Source: Spirochaetales bacterium (lineage in GTDB: Bacteria > Spirochaetota > Spirochaetia > DSM-27196 > SLAA01). Taken from it: DNA of 8,029 bases. Positions 1-5,955 of this stretch are shown here, piece by piece; position 1 is the first letter of the stretch; each line of letters opens with the position of its first letter. The stretch spans positions 1-8,029 of the forward strand of contig SLBH01000264.1 in assembly GCA_007126415.1 (NCBI GenBank). Direction: 5' to 3'. Position numbers and translations under genes: made by a program. Below the pieces are notes generated by a model. That model was not told where the DNA came from. It worked only from the letters and a program-made list of their open reading frames with translations, and searched no databases.

Positions 1-11
1 CGCGCGTCACG

Positions 12-40
12 TTGACAGAGCAGGGGAAAGCGTTTAGTAT
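12..40 (+). promoter_or_regulatory. sigma70-like promoter of the DHOD-like gene
   Basis: A perfect -35 box TTGACA lies at 12-17 and a -10-like TAGTAT (4 of 6 consensus positions) at 35-40, separated by 17 nt. Transcription would begin near 47, giving a leader of about 50 nt before the ATG at 98. The TGTCAA at 46-51 is the reverse complement of the -35 box; with only 6-bp arms it may be chance. The assignment rests on sequence alone. Confidence 0.6.
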
Positions 41-82
41 TAATTTGTCAATTCTTACCGAATTACGCATCATTCATTGACC

Positions 83-92
83 AAGGGGAAGG
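83..92 (+). promoter_or_regulatory. ribosome binding site that decides the start at 98
   Basis: The purine stretch AAGGGGAAGG ends 5 nt before the ATG at 98. An in-frame TTG at 77 lies upstream of this site, so the site would fall inside the coding region if TTG were used. The family's usual N-terminus (M-D/L-L-S-T-x-Y-L-G) also begins at the ATG. Confidence 0.65.
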
Positions 93-97
93 CAGGA

Positions 98-1072
98 ATG
101 TTGGATCTTTCGACGGTTTACCTCGGGCAGACGCTGAAAAATCCGATCGTAGCGTCGAGTTCGAGTCTCACAAACACACCCGAAAAGGTTAAAAAGCTCG
201 AGGAAGCAGGCGTAGGTGCCGTCAGTCTGCGGTCGATCTTCGAGGAAGAAATAGAAGGCGAGATCGACGGGTTAGAGCGCCAGGTCGAGCACACCGAGGC
301 GTGGGACTACATTCGGAGTGCCGAGATGTCGCATGGGCTCGACGAGTACCGCCGGCTCATCAAAGGCTGCAAAGCGGAGGTCTCAATTCCGGTATTCGCC
401 AGTATGAACGCCAAGAGCTCCTCGTTCTGGGTAGATAACATCAAGGTGCTCGAGGATGCCGGGGCCGACGGAATCGAGCTGAACCTATCGCTGTTGCCGG
501 TTGATCACCACGATATCGAGGAAAAGATCATTCAGTTCTACGTCGACACCGTCAAACAGGTGAAGCAGCGCATATCGGTACCGCTTGCGGTTAAGATCGG
601 CTACTACTTCACCTCGATTCCTTCACTGGTCGATAAGCTGCATTACGCCGGTGCGAACGGCGTCGTGATGTTCAACCGCTTCTACCAGGCGGATATCGAT
701 ATCACCACCGAGCGGCTCGGGCGTATGTCGCCGATCAGCTCCCCAACCGATTACACCATTCCGATGCGCTGGGTTATGTTAACCTACGGAAAAACCGAGA
801 TCGAGTTTGCAACATCATCCGGAGTGCACGACGGCGAGACCGTGGTCAAAATGCTTCTCGCAGGCGCAACCGTTACACAGGTCTGCTCGGCGTTGCTGAA
901 GAACGGCGTTGAGCACGTTGAAACAATGCGTGCCGACCTCGAAAGCTGGATGCGGCAGAAAGGTTACTCCAGTATCGATCAGTTTCGAGGCAAACTCAGT
1001 CAGAAGCACAGCAAGCGTCCGAAATCTTTTGAACGGCTTCAGTACGTCAAGACCGTGGCGGCGCACGCGTAG
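98..1072 (+). CDS. dihydroorotate dehydrogenase-like flavoprotein
   Basis: This is a 324-residue cytosolic TIM-barrel protein of the dihydroorotate dehydrogenase-like family (PRK07565 type). It opens with LSTVYLGQTLKNP and contains IPVFASMNA (97-105), the strand ADGIELNLS (123-131), VPLAVKIG with Lys166 (161-168), FNRFYQADID (192-201) and the C-terminal SSGVHDGETVVKMLLAGA block (240-257). The last block matches the FMN-phosphate-binding end of the barrel. Family knowledge suggests FMN binding. In class 1A enzymes the catalytic Cys follows an NLS motif (NLSC); here the sequence is NLSLL, so the usual base is absent. Together with the lack of pyrimidine genes nearby, this argues against assuming it is the true PyrD; the substrate is unknown. 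The ATG at 98 is preferred over the in-frame TTG at 77. The gene converges on the marR-type gene. Confidence 0.88.
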   Translation: MLDLSTVYLGQTLKNPIVASSSSLTNTPEKVKKLEEAGVGAVSLRSIFEEEIEGEIDGLERQVEHTEAWDYIRSAEMSHGLDEYRRLIKGCKAEVSIPVFASMNAKSSSFWVDNIKVLEDAGADGIELNLSLLPVDHHDIEEKIIQFYVDTVKQVKQRISVPLAVKIGYYFTSIPSLVDKLHYAGANGVVMFNRFYQADIDITTERLGRMSPISSPTDYTIPMRWVMLTYGKTEIEFATSSGVHDGETVVKMLLAGATVTQVCSALLKNGVEHVETMRADLESWMRQKGYSSIDQFRGKLSQKHSKRPKSFERLQYVKTVAAHA

Positions 1073-1085
1073 CAAGCTGCCTGAA

Positions 1086-1115
1086 GCGGGCCGCGTCGCG
1101 TCGACGCAGTCCCGC
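1086..1115. terminator. imperfect GC hairpin in the convergent gap
   Basis: The 59-nt gap between two convergent stop codons contains GCGGG (1086-1090) pairing with CCCGC (1111-1115). Inside it, GCGTC (1093-1097) pairs with GACGC (1103-1107) around a 5-nt loop. Neither side is followed by a T run, so an intrinsic terminator is not demonstrated. Its position between convergent genes makes a bidirectional 3' stem-loop plausible. Confidence 0.3.
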
Positions 1116-1131
1116 GAATCAATACATGTCG

Positions 1132-1599
1132 TTAGTGTGTCTGTTGGATGCGGCGAAGCACGCGCAGCGCTCGTTGCCACTCGCCGCGCCCAACCTGCCG
1201 TAAAACACGGTGCTGCGCCTTCCTCCAGATCGGCACCGTGTCATCGAGTATCCGTCTTCCGGTGTCGGCCAGGCGGTAAACGCGCTCACGGCGGTCCTCG
1301 CCCCGCTTCACATCCACTAAGTTACGATCCTCAAGCGCATCCATGTTTCGAGACACGGTACTTGGGTCGGAGCCTAAACGCTCGGCGAGCTCCGCGCTAC
1401 TGATCGGTTCGTAGAGTGAGAGGTGCACCAGAATCGCGAACTGTACCGAGGTGAGGGGTGAAGCTCGGAACTCGTTCTCAAACACGCGCTTAACCGCTTT
1501 GTACGCCATGTTCAGATGAGAGGCCGGGCAGACTTGAGGGAGCATCCAGAGATCGCTTTGTCGGCGCTGCCCGCGTCGCCTTATTGCACGAGAAACCAT
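1132..1599 (-). CDS. MarR-family transcriptional regulator
   Basis: Read from the ATG at 1599 this is a 155-residue protein, normal for the MarR family. Helix 1 is about 19-45 (LPQVCPASHLNMAYKAVKR). The winged helix-turn-helix follows: LTSVQFAILVHL (49-60), SSAELAERLG (67-76), recognition helix DPSTVSRNMDALEDRNLV (78-95), and wing KRGEDRRERVYRLADTG (98-114) with the conserved D102-R103-R104. C-terminal dimerisation helices fill 120-155. Cys24 in helix 1 lies near where OhrR-type MarR proteins carry their peroxide-sensing Cys, so thiol sensing is possible but unproven. An upstream in-frame TTG at 1650 is rejected because it is the promoter -35 box. A GTG at 1614 is an alternative start, sitting at the predicted transcription start. 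The gene is downstream of and co-directional with rnfA, and converges on the DHOD-like gene. The ligand is unknown. Confidence 0.9.
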   Translation of the reverse strand: MVSRAIRRRGQRRQSDLWMLPQVCPASHLNMAYKAVKRVFENEFRASPLTSVQFAILVHLSLYEPISSAELAERLGSDPSTVSRNMDALEDRNLVDVKRGEDRRERVYRLADTGRRILDDTVPIWRKAQHRVLRQVGRGEWQRALRVLRRIQQTH

Positions 1600-1621
1600 G
1601 TATGTATTGCTCACGTGCAGA

Positions 1622-1650
1622 AAGATACCTTTTAATCGATGTATCGTCAA
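1622..1650 (-). promoter_or_regulatory. sigma70-like promoter of the marR-type gene
   Basis: On the minus strand TTGACG (1650-1645) and TATCTT (1627-1622) are separated by exactly 17 nt, with 5 of 6 and 4 of 6 consensus matches. Transcription would start near 1615, only about 15 nt before the ATG at 1599 and almost at the GTG at 1614. This gives the regulator its own promoter separate from the rnf operon. Confidence 0.6.
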
Positions 1651-1654
1651 CGAT
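1643..1654. promoter_or_regulatory. possible operator overlapping the marR promoter -35
   Basis: A small perfect palindrome, ATCGT-CA-ACGAT (arms 1643-1647 and 1650-1654), overlaps the -35 box of the marR-type promoter. MarR proteins usually autoregulate through short palindromes overlapping their promoter, so this is a candidate site. The 5-bp arms are short for the family, so chance is a real alternative. Confidence 0.25.
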
Positions 1655-1676
1655 CTCTGGCGGCGAACGATCTATA

Positions 1677-1698
1677 GCGGCGCCCGGATCGGCGCCGC
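1677..1698 (-). terminator. GC hairpin after rnfA, likely rnf operon terminator
   Basis: A perfect 8-bp inverted repeat, GCGGCGCC (1677-1684) and GGCGCCGC (1691-1698), with a 6-nt loop, lies 47 nt downstream of the rnfA stop codon and upstream of the marR promoter. On the minus strand it is followed by TATAGATCGTT rather than a clean T run, so termination may be partial. The rest of 1651-1745 shows no gene. Confidence 0.45.
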
Positions 1699-1745
1699 GT
1701 GTATCGGTGGGCGTATCGTTGCGTCTCGGTTTACCAGGCCGGCCG

Positions 1746-2324
1746 CTAGGCGAGACCCTGGAATCCCATGAATGCCAACGAGAGTAGCCCTGCGGTAACC
1801 AGCGCGATCGGGCCGCCACGCATTGCCTTCGGTACCGGCATCAGCGCAAGCCGTTCCCGTATGCCCGCGAACGCTACCAGCGCGATCGTGAAACCGATCG
1901 CGCTTGCGATCGCGAAGACTATCGTCTCACCGAGCGTGTAGCCGTGCTGTACGATCAGGAGCGCGACACCCATGATCGCGCAGTTGGTGGTAATCAGCGG
2001 CAGAAAAACCCCGAGCGCCTGATGCAGCGGCGGACTGATCTTCTTCATTACGATCTCGACGAGTTGTACGAGCGAGGCGATCACGAGAATGAACGAAACG
2101 GTTTCCAGAAACTGCAGCTCAAACGGAATCAAGAGGAACTGCCGAATCAAGTAGGTCGCGATCGCCGCGAGCGTCATGACGAACATGACTGCCGCGCTCA
2201 TGCCGATAGCGGTTGAAAGCCGTGAGCTCACTCCGAGAAACGGGCAGATGCCGAGGAACTGTACCAGTACCAGGTTGTTCACCAGCATCGCTGCGATTAC
2301 GATCGTCATATAGTCGCCGGTCAT
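1746..2324 (-). CDS. rnfA: Rnf complex membrane subunit RnfA
   Basis: This 192-residue integral membrane protein is one of the two homologous core subunits of the ion-translocating ferredoxin:NAD+ oxidoreductase. It has about six hydrophobic segments. Its two conserved cysteine motifs are FLGICPFLGVS (Cys27) and ITTNCAIMGV (Cys115). In the Rnf/Nqr family such cysteines from the RnfA-RnfE pair hold an Fe-S cluster in the membrane that passes electrons across it. MLVNNLVLVQFLG near the N-terminus and GIRERL (154-159) are typical. The ATG at 2324 follows GGAG at 9-nt spacing; an internal Met6 would also fit the family's usual N-terminus but lacks this site. The gene starts 1 nt after the rnfE stop codon and is the last gene of the operon, followed by a GC hairpin. 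Confidence 0.95.
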   Translation of the reverse strand: MTGDYMTIVIAAMLVNNLVLVQFLGICPFLGVSSRLSTAIGMSAAVMFVMTLAAIATYLIRQFLLIPFELQFLETVSFILVIASLVQLVEIVMKKISPPLHQALGVFLPLITTNCAIMGVALLIVQHGYTLGETIVFAIASAIGFTIALVAFAGIRERLALMPVPKAMRGGPIALVTAGLLSLAFMGFQGLA

Positions 2325-2325
2325 G

Positions 2326-2991
2326 TTAGTTCACTCCTTCGGTTGCCGGTTGGGTGCTTACCGCGCGGGATCGTGCTGCGGCGAATGCTTGGGCCTTCTT
2401 CACCGCGGTGTTCACCGCCGCAATCAAGAAGCCAAGCGCGATGAACGCACCCGGCGGCATCACGAACAGCAGCATCGTGGTGGCGTCCTCGCCGACAAAG
2501 GCGAAGCCGAACAACGCCCCGCTTCCGAGTACCTCGCGTACCGCTCCGAGCATCCCTAACGCCATCGTAAAGCCGAGCCCCATAGTGAGCCCGTCGATAA
2601 CCGAGTAGGCGAGCGAGTTGCGAGACGCGAAGGCTTCGGCGCGACCGAGAATCACACAGTTCACGACGATGAGCGGTATGAATAACCCTAGCGACCTATG
2701 CAGGTCCGGTAGGTAGGCGGCCATCGAGAGGTCTACGATCGTGACGAAGCTCGCGATCACCACGATATAGGCCGGGATCCGAACCTTCTCCGGGATCAAG
2801 TCCTTGAACAGCGCCACTACGGTGTTCGAGCCGAGCAGCACGGCCAAGCTCGCGACTCCCATTCCGATACCGTTGATCGCGGTAGTGGTGACACCGAGTA
2901 CCGGGCACATCCCGAGCAGCATCGCGAACACCGGATTCTCGCGGAAAAAGCCTTTGGTAAGCTCGCTGCGAATACTCATTTCGTTGGACAT
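2326..2991 (-). CDS. rnfE: Rnf complex membrane subunit RnfE
   Basis: This 221-residue integral membrane protein is homologous to RnfA and forms the other half of the membrane electron path. The signature cysteines are LLGMCPVLGVTTTAINGIGMG (Cys29, split here only by hydrophobic residues) and IVVNCVILGRAEAFA (Cys112). VREVLGSG (151-158) and the loop VMPPGAFIALG (177-187) are standard RnfE features. About six hydrophobic segments are visible, with a polar N-terminus of about 20 residues and a short charged C-terminal tail after residue 198. The ATG at 2991 follows GGAG at 9-nt spacing, the same geometry as rnfA, and lies 1 nt after the rnfG stop codon. This near-identical layout suggests coupled, roughly equal translation of the two paired subunits, which is an inference. 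Confidence 0.95.
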   Translation of the reverse strand: MSNEMSIRSELTKGFFRENPVFAMLLGMCPVLGVTTTAINGIGMGVASLAVLLGSNTVVALFKDLIPEKVRIPAYIVVIASFVTIVDLSMAAYLPDLHRSLGLFIPLIVVNCVILGRAEAFASRNSLAYSVIDGLTMGLGFTMALGMLGAVREVLGSGALFGFAFVGEDATTMLLFVMPPGAFIALGFLIAAVNTAVKKAQAFAAARSRAVSTQPATEGVN

Positions 2992-2992
2992 G

Positions 2993-3565
2993 TTACTCTA
3001 CTCCTTCGAAGGTTTCGTACGCCTCGACCGCGCGTTGCACCGCGTCCGCGACCGCGCGGGTTGAGACCGTGGCGGCGGTGATCGTGTCGATATCGCCTCC
3101 GTCGGCGCTTGCTCGCAGGTCTACCTCGTCAGGGTCCATCTCTCGGAACTGCTCTAGGAAGCGCTCGCGGGTGATACCGTCGCCGAGGCCGGGGGTCTCG
3201 CTGTGTTGCACAATCTGGACGCCGCTGATGGTGCCGTCGAGTGTGAATCCCACCATGACCTCGATATCGCCACCATACCCTCGACCGGTATACGAGTGGA
3301 CGGCGAGGCCGACCGGATCATCATTCAACGTTGCAGGGTGAAACCGCAACCGCTCGAACCGGTCGAGCTCATAGACTTCTTCCATCGGGTCGTTGTCGAA
3401 CTCAGGCAGCACCTGCTCTATTGCCGCGCGCTGGCGTGCAGCCTGGTTCTCGGCAATGCGTTCAGCTGTCTGCAGGTGCGTGAGTCCCAGAAGCAACGCC
3501 GAGACGAGCGCGATCGTCGTGAGCGCGATCACCATATTACGAAAGGTTGACTCGATTCTTGCCAT
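2993..3565 (-). CDS. rnfG: Rnf complex FMN-binding subunit RnfG
   Basis: This 190-residue protein has one N-terminal membrane anchor (about 11-31) and an extracytoplasmic FMN-binding domain. Family members carry FMN linked through a phosphoester bond to the last Thr of an S/T-G-A-T-x-S/T motif. Here the motif reads T163-A-A-T166-V-S, so the attachment Thr and flanking residues are present but the Gly is Ala. The conserved HSETPGLGDGI (121-131) and GYGGDIEVMVGF (96-107) segments are intact. It relays electrons with RnfD toward the ion-pumping membrane core. The start ATG at 3565 overlaps the rnfD stop codon by one base (TAATG), preceded by AAAGGAG at about 10 nt, which implies translational coupling. 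Length is normal for the family. Confidence 0.93.
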   Translation of the reverse strand: MARIESTFRNMVIALTTIALVSALLLGLTHLQTAERIAENQAARQRAAIEQVLPEFDNDPMEEVYELDRFERLRFHPATLNDDPVGLAVHSYTGRGYGGDIEVMVGFTLDGTISGVQIVQHSETPGLGDGITRERFLEQFREMDPDEVDLRASADGGDIDTITAATVSTRAVADAVQRAVEAYETFEGVE

Positions 3566-4566
3566 TACGACGCGACTCCTTTGCCGAAGCGGCGCGGCCG
3601 AAACTTGTTGTCGATCAACGGCACAAAAGCGTTCATGAGGAGGATCGCGTAGGTGACGCCTTCGGGGAAGCCGCCGAAGAGGCGAATCACCGCGGTGATT
3701 AGACCACAGCCGGCCGCGAACACGATCTTACCGTTACGCGACATCGGTGAGGTCGTCATATCTGTCGCCATAAACCACGCGCCGAGCATGGCACCGCCCG
3801 CGAGTACATGGAACAAAGGGTCGGCGTAAGCAGTGGGATCGATGATCCAGAAGATCCCGGTACCCGCTGCGAGCGTGCCCAGAAACACAACAGGGGTCTC
3901 CCACGAGATCAGCTTGCGATACAGCATATAGGCGCCGCCGATCAGCACCGCGAGCGCGCTGATCTCACCCATCGACCCACCGATAGTCCCGAGGAACATC
4001 TGGCTGTAACCAGGGAGCTCGGCAGCGACGGTTGAAAGCGGCTCGCCGCGAGCGGCGGCGTCGGCTATGTAACCTAACGGCGTGGCGCCGGTGGCGCGAT
4101 CAACCCCGAGCGACAGCAGCGACTCACGCGGGACTACCCAGGTGTTCATGTGAACCGGGAAGCTCACGGTCATGAACGCTCGGCCGATCAGCGCCGGATT
4201 GAAGGGATTTGTACCGATGCCACCGAACGCCATCTTCGCGACCGCGATAGCGACGATGGAACCCACCACGAGTTGCCACAGCGGAACCGCCACCGATACA
4301 TTGAACGCGAGCAGCATCCCGGTTACGACGGCCGATCCATCGTCGACTGTAGGCTTCTGTTTTAGGAAAAAACGCTGGACGATATACTCGGTAACGACGC
4401 AAGCGGCGGACGTAACGAGGACCGCGATGATTGCACGTACGCCGAACACGTACGCCGAGACCGCGAACACCGGCAATAGCGCGATAACCACGCCCCACAT
4501 GATGCTGCGCACCGTAAGGTCGCTTTTTGCATGCGGAGAACCAGATACGATTAGTGTTTGACTCAT
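3565..4566 (-). CDS. rnfD: Rnf complex FMN-carrying membrane subunit RnfD
   Basis: This 333-residue NqrB/RnfD-family protein has many hydrophobic segments (roughly 22-66, 80-113, 200-217, 225-241, 250-268, 280-297, 303-317) and forms part of the ion-translocating core. The covalent FMN motif is ATGATPL, with Thr162 as the expected attachment residue. It lies in an extracytoplasmic loop after the conserved GGIGTNPFNPALIGRAF segment (115-131). ATDMTTSPMSRNGK (267-280) and FGGFPEGVTYAILLMN (297-312) are also family signatures. The ATG at 4566 has only a weak ribosome site (AGAAG about 7 nt upstream), unlike its neighbours, and lies 28 nt after rnfC, the largest gap in the operon. The last base of its stop region is shared with the rnfG start. 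Confidence 0.95.
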   Translation of the reverse strand: MSQTLIVSGSPHAKSDLTVRSIMWGVVIALLPVFAVSAYVFGVRAIIAVLVTSAACVVTEYIVQRFFLKQKPTVDDGSAVVTGMLLAFNVSVAVPLWQLVVGSIVAIAVAKMAFGGIGTNPFNPALIGRAFMTVSFPVHMNTWVVPRESLLSLGVDRATGATPLGYIADAAARGEPLSTVAAELPGYSQMFLGTIGGSMGEISALAVLIGGAYMLYRKLISWETPVVFLGTLAAGTGIFWIIDPTAYADPLFHVLAGGAMLGAWFMATDMTTSPMSRNGKIVFAAGCGLITAVIRLFGGFPEGVTYAILLMNAFVPLIDNKFRPRRFGKGVAS

Positions 4567-4594
4567 AAGGCTGCTTCTTTGCGTGTTCCTTGTG

Positions 4595-5932
4595 TTAGCC
4601 GGCGGAGGCTCGTCGCATCTCGTGCACCTTCACCTTGCCGAGCTTGATGTAGTCAAGCAGTGGCCGGTTGGAGGGGCAGATATAGCTGCAACTACCGCAC
4701 TCGATGCAATCGAGCACATCGTGTTCGTCGGACTGCTCCCAATACTCCATCCTCGCGAGCTTCTCGAGCAGGTACGGTTCGAGGCCGATCGGGCAGGCCG
4801 AAACACACTTGGAGCAACGGATGCAGGCGACCGTTTCTTCACGTTGTGCCTCGCGCTTGTTGAGAAGCAGGATGCCGGATGTGCCTTTGGTTACGCTTAC
4901 GTTAAGGTCCGGAACTGCCTTGCCCATCATCGGGCCTCCGGCGATAACCTTTGCGACGTCGCCGGGCATTCCGCCGGCAGCCTCGATTGCGTGCGAAAAC
5001 GGAGTTCCGATACGGACCTGGAAATTCCCTCGTTTGCTGAGCGACGATCCGGTGACCGTTACCACACGGTCGATCAACGGCCGATTCTTCTGAATTTCGT
5101 GGTATGCCGCCAGGGCTGTTCCTACGTTGTTTACAACGCACCCAACGTCGAGCGGTAGTTTGCCGCCCGGGACTTCGCGATCGAGAATAGCTTTGATCAG
5201 CTGTTTCTCGGCTCCTTGCGGATACTGTACCTTGAGGCCATACACCTCGATATGCGGGAAACGCTCGGCGTGTTTGCTCATGATCTCGATTGCATCGGAC
5301 TTATTTAGCTCGATGCCGATAACCGCCCGCTCTACCTGCAGCGCCCGACGCAGCACCTCCACGCCGATAAGCACTTCGTCGGTATGCTCGAGCATGAGGC
5401 GATGGTCGGCGGTAAGGTATGGCTCGCACTCGACACCATTGATGACGAGCGTGTCGACCTGCTTGCCTTCCGGCACCATGTACTTAACGTTTGTCGGGAA
5501 AGCGGCCCCGCCCATGCCGACGATGCCGGCCGCTTTGATGCGCTGCACGATCTCTTCCGCAGGGGTGTTGATCTCGGTGACGAGTTCAGGTGAGCGGTCG
5601 ATCCGCTCCTCCCATTCGTCTCCCTCAACCGAGATGACTACCGCCGGCTTACGGAACCCGGCGGCATCGAGCGCTTCGTCGACGCGCTTAACCGTACCGG
5701 AGACCGAGGAATGCACATTGGCCGAGATGAAGGCTTTGCCTTCGCCTATAAGGGTCCCGACCTTGACTGTGTCGCCCTTCTGGACTACCGCTTCGGCCGG
5801 GGCGCCGATATGCTGTCCGAGTAATATCGCTACCTCATCAGGTGGATCGAGGATCTGGATCGCGGAATCAGCGGTGAACTTGTTTTCGGGCGGGTGAACG
5901 CCACCCATCGGAAAGGTTTTAACTACTGCCAT
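4595..5932 (-). CDS. rnfC: Rnf complex NAD(H)-binding Fe-S subunit RnfC
   Basis: This 445-residue peripheral subunit is related to the complex I 51-kDa (NuoF) protein and exchanges electrons with NAD(H). Residues 1-30 carry the GGVHPPENK opening. Residues 40-83 form a lipoyl-like barrel region (VVQKGDTVKVGTLIGEG, then SSVSGTV). The FMN/NAD-binding fold includes GMGGAAFPTNVK (139-150) and INGVECEPYLTADHRLM (164-180). A soluble-ligand-binding beta-grasp segment follows at about 260-350. Two [4Fe-4S] motifs close the protein: C370-x2-C373-x2-C376-x3-C380P and C409-x2-C412-x2-C415-x3-C419P. There is no long C-terminal extension of the kind seen in enteric RsxC, so it is the compact form. The ATG at 5932 follows AAGGAAGG at 8 nt and lies 23 nt after rnfB. 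Confidence 0.96.
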   Translation of the reverse strand: MAVVKTFPMGGVHPPENKFTADSAIQILDPPDEVAILLGQHIGAPAEAVVQKGDTVKVGTLIGEGKAFISANVHSSVSGTVKRVDEALDAAGFRKPAVVISVEGDEWEERIDRSPELVTEINTPAEEIVQRIKAAGIVGMGGAAFPTNVKYMVPEGKQVDTLVINGVECEPYLTADHRLMLEHTDEVLIGVEVLRRALQVERAVIGIELNKSDAIEIMSKHAERFPHIEVYGLKVQYPQGAEKQLIKAILDREVPGGKLPLDVGCVVNNVGTALAAYHEIQKNRPLIDRVVTVTGSSLSKRGNFQVRIGTPFSHAIEAAGGMPGDVAKVIAGGPMMGKAVPDLNVSVTKGTSGILLLNKREAQREETVACIRCSKCVSACPIGLEPYLLEKLARMEYWEQSDEHDVLDCIECGSCSYICPSNRPLLDYIKLGKVKVHEMRRASAG

Positions 5933-5955
5933 ATCCTTCGCCTTCCTTTGCTGGT

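Noticed and set aside
12..51. Inverted TTGACA / TGTCAA pair flanking the promoter of the DHOD-like gene
   Set aside because: One arm is simply the consensus -35 box and the arms are only 6 bp, 28 nt apart; chance is sufficient.
77..97. TTG start extending the DHOD-like protein by 7 residues
   Set aside because: The ribosome site at 83-92 lies inside this extension and the conserved N-terminus begins at the ATG at 98.
909..1403. Plus-strand open frame spanning the end of the DHOD-like gene and the marR gene
   Set aside because: It overlaps two well-supported genes in other frames, its product is low-complexity Arg/Ser/Ala-rich, and it has no ribosome site.
1600..1650. TTG start extending the MarR protein to 172 residues
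   Set aside because: The TTG is the first part of the -35 box of a well-formed promoter, so it would lie upstream of the transcript; the extension has no family similarity.
1800..2200. Frequent GATCGCG / GCGATCGC words suggesting a dispersed repeat
   Set aside because: They occur in frame as Ile-Ala or Ala-Ile codons in membrane proteins and are explained by codon preference and composition.
5127..5897. A 256-codon open frame on the plus strand opposite rnfC
   Set aside because: It is wholly antisense to the well-supported rnfC, its translation is rich in Ser/Thr/Pro/Arg with no recognisable domain, and it reflects the high G+C codon use of the opposite strand.
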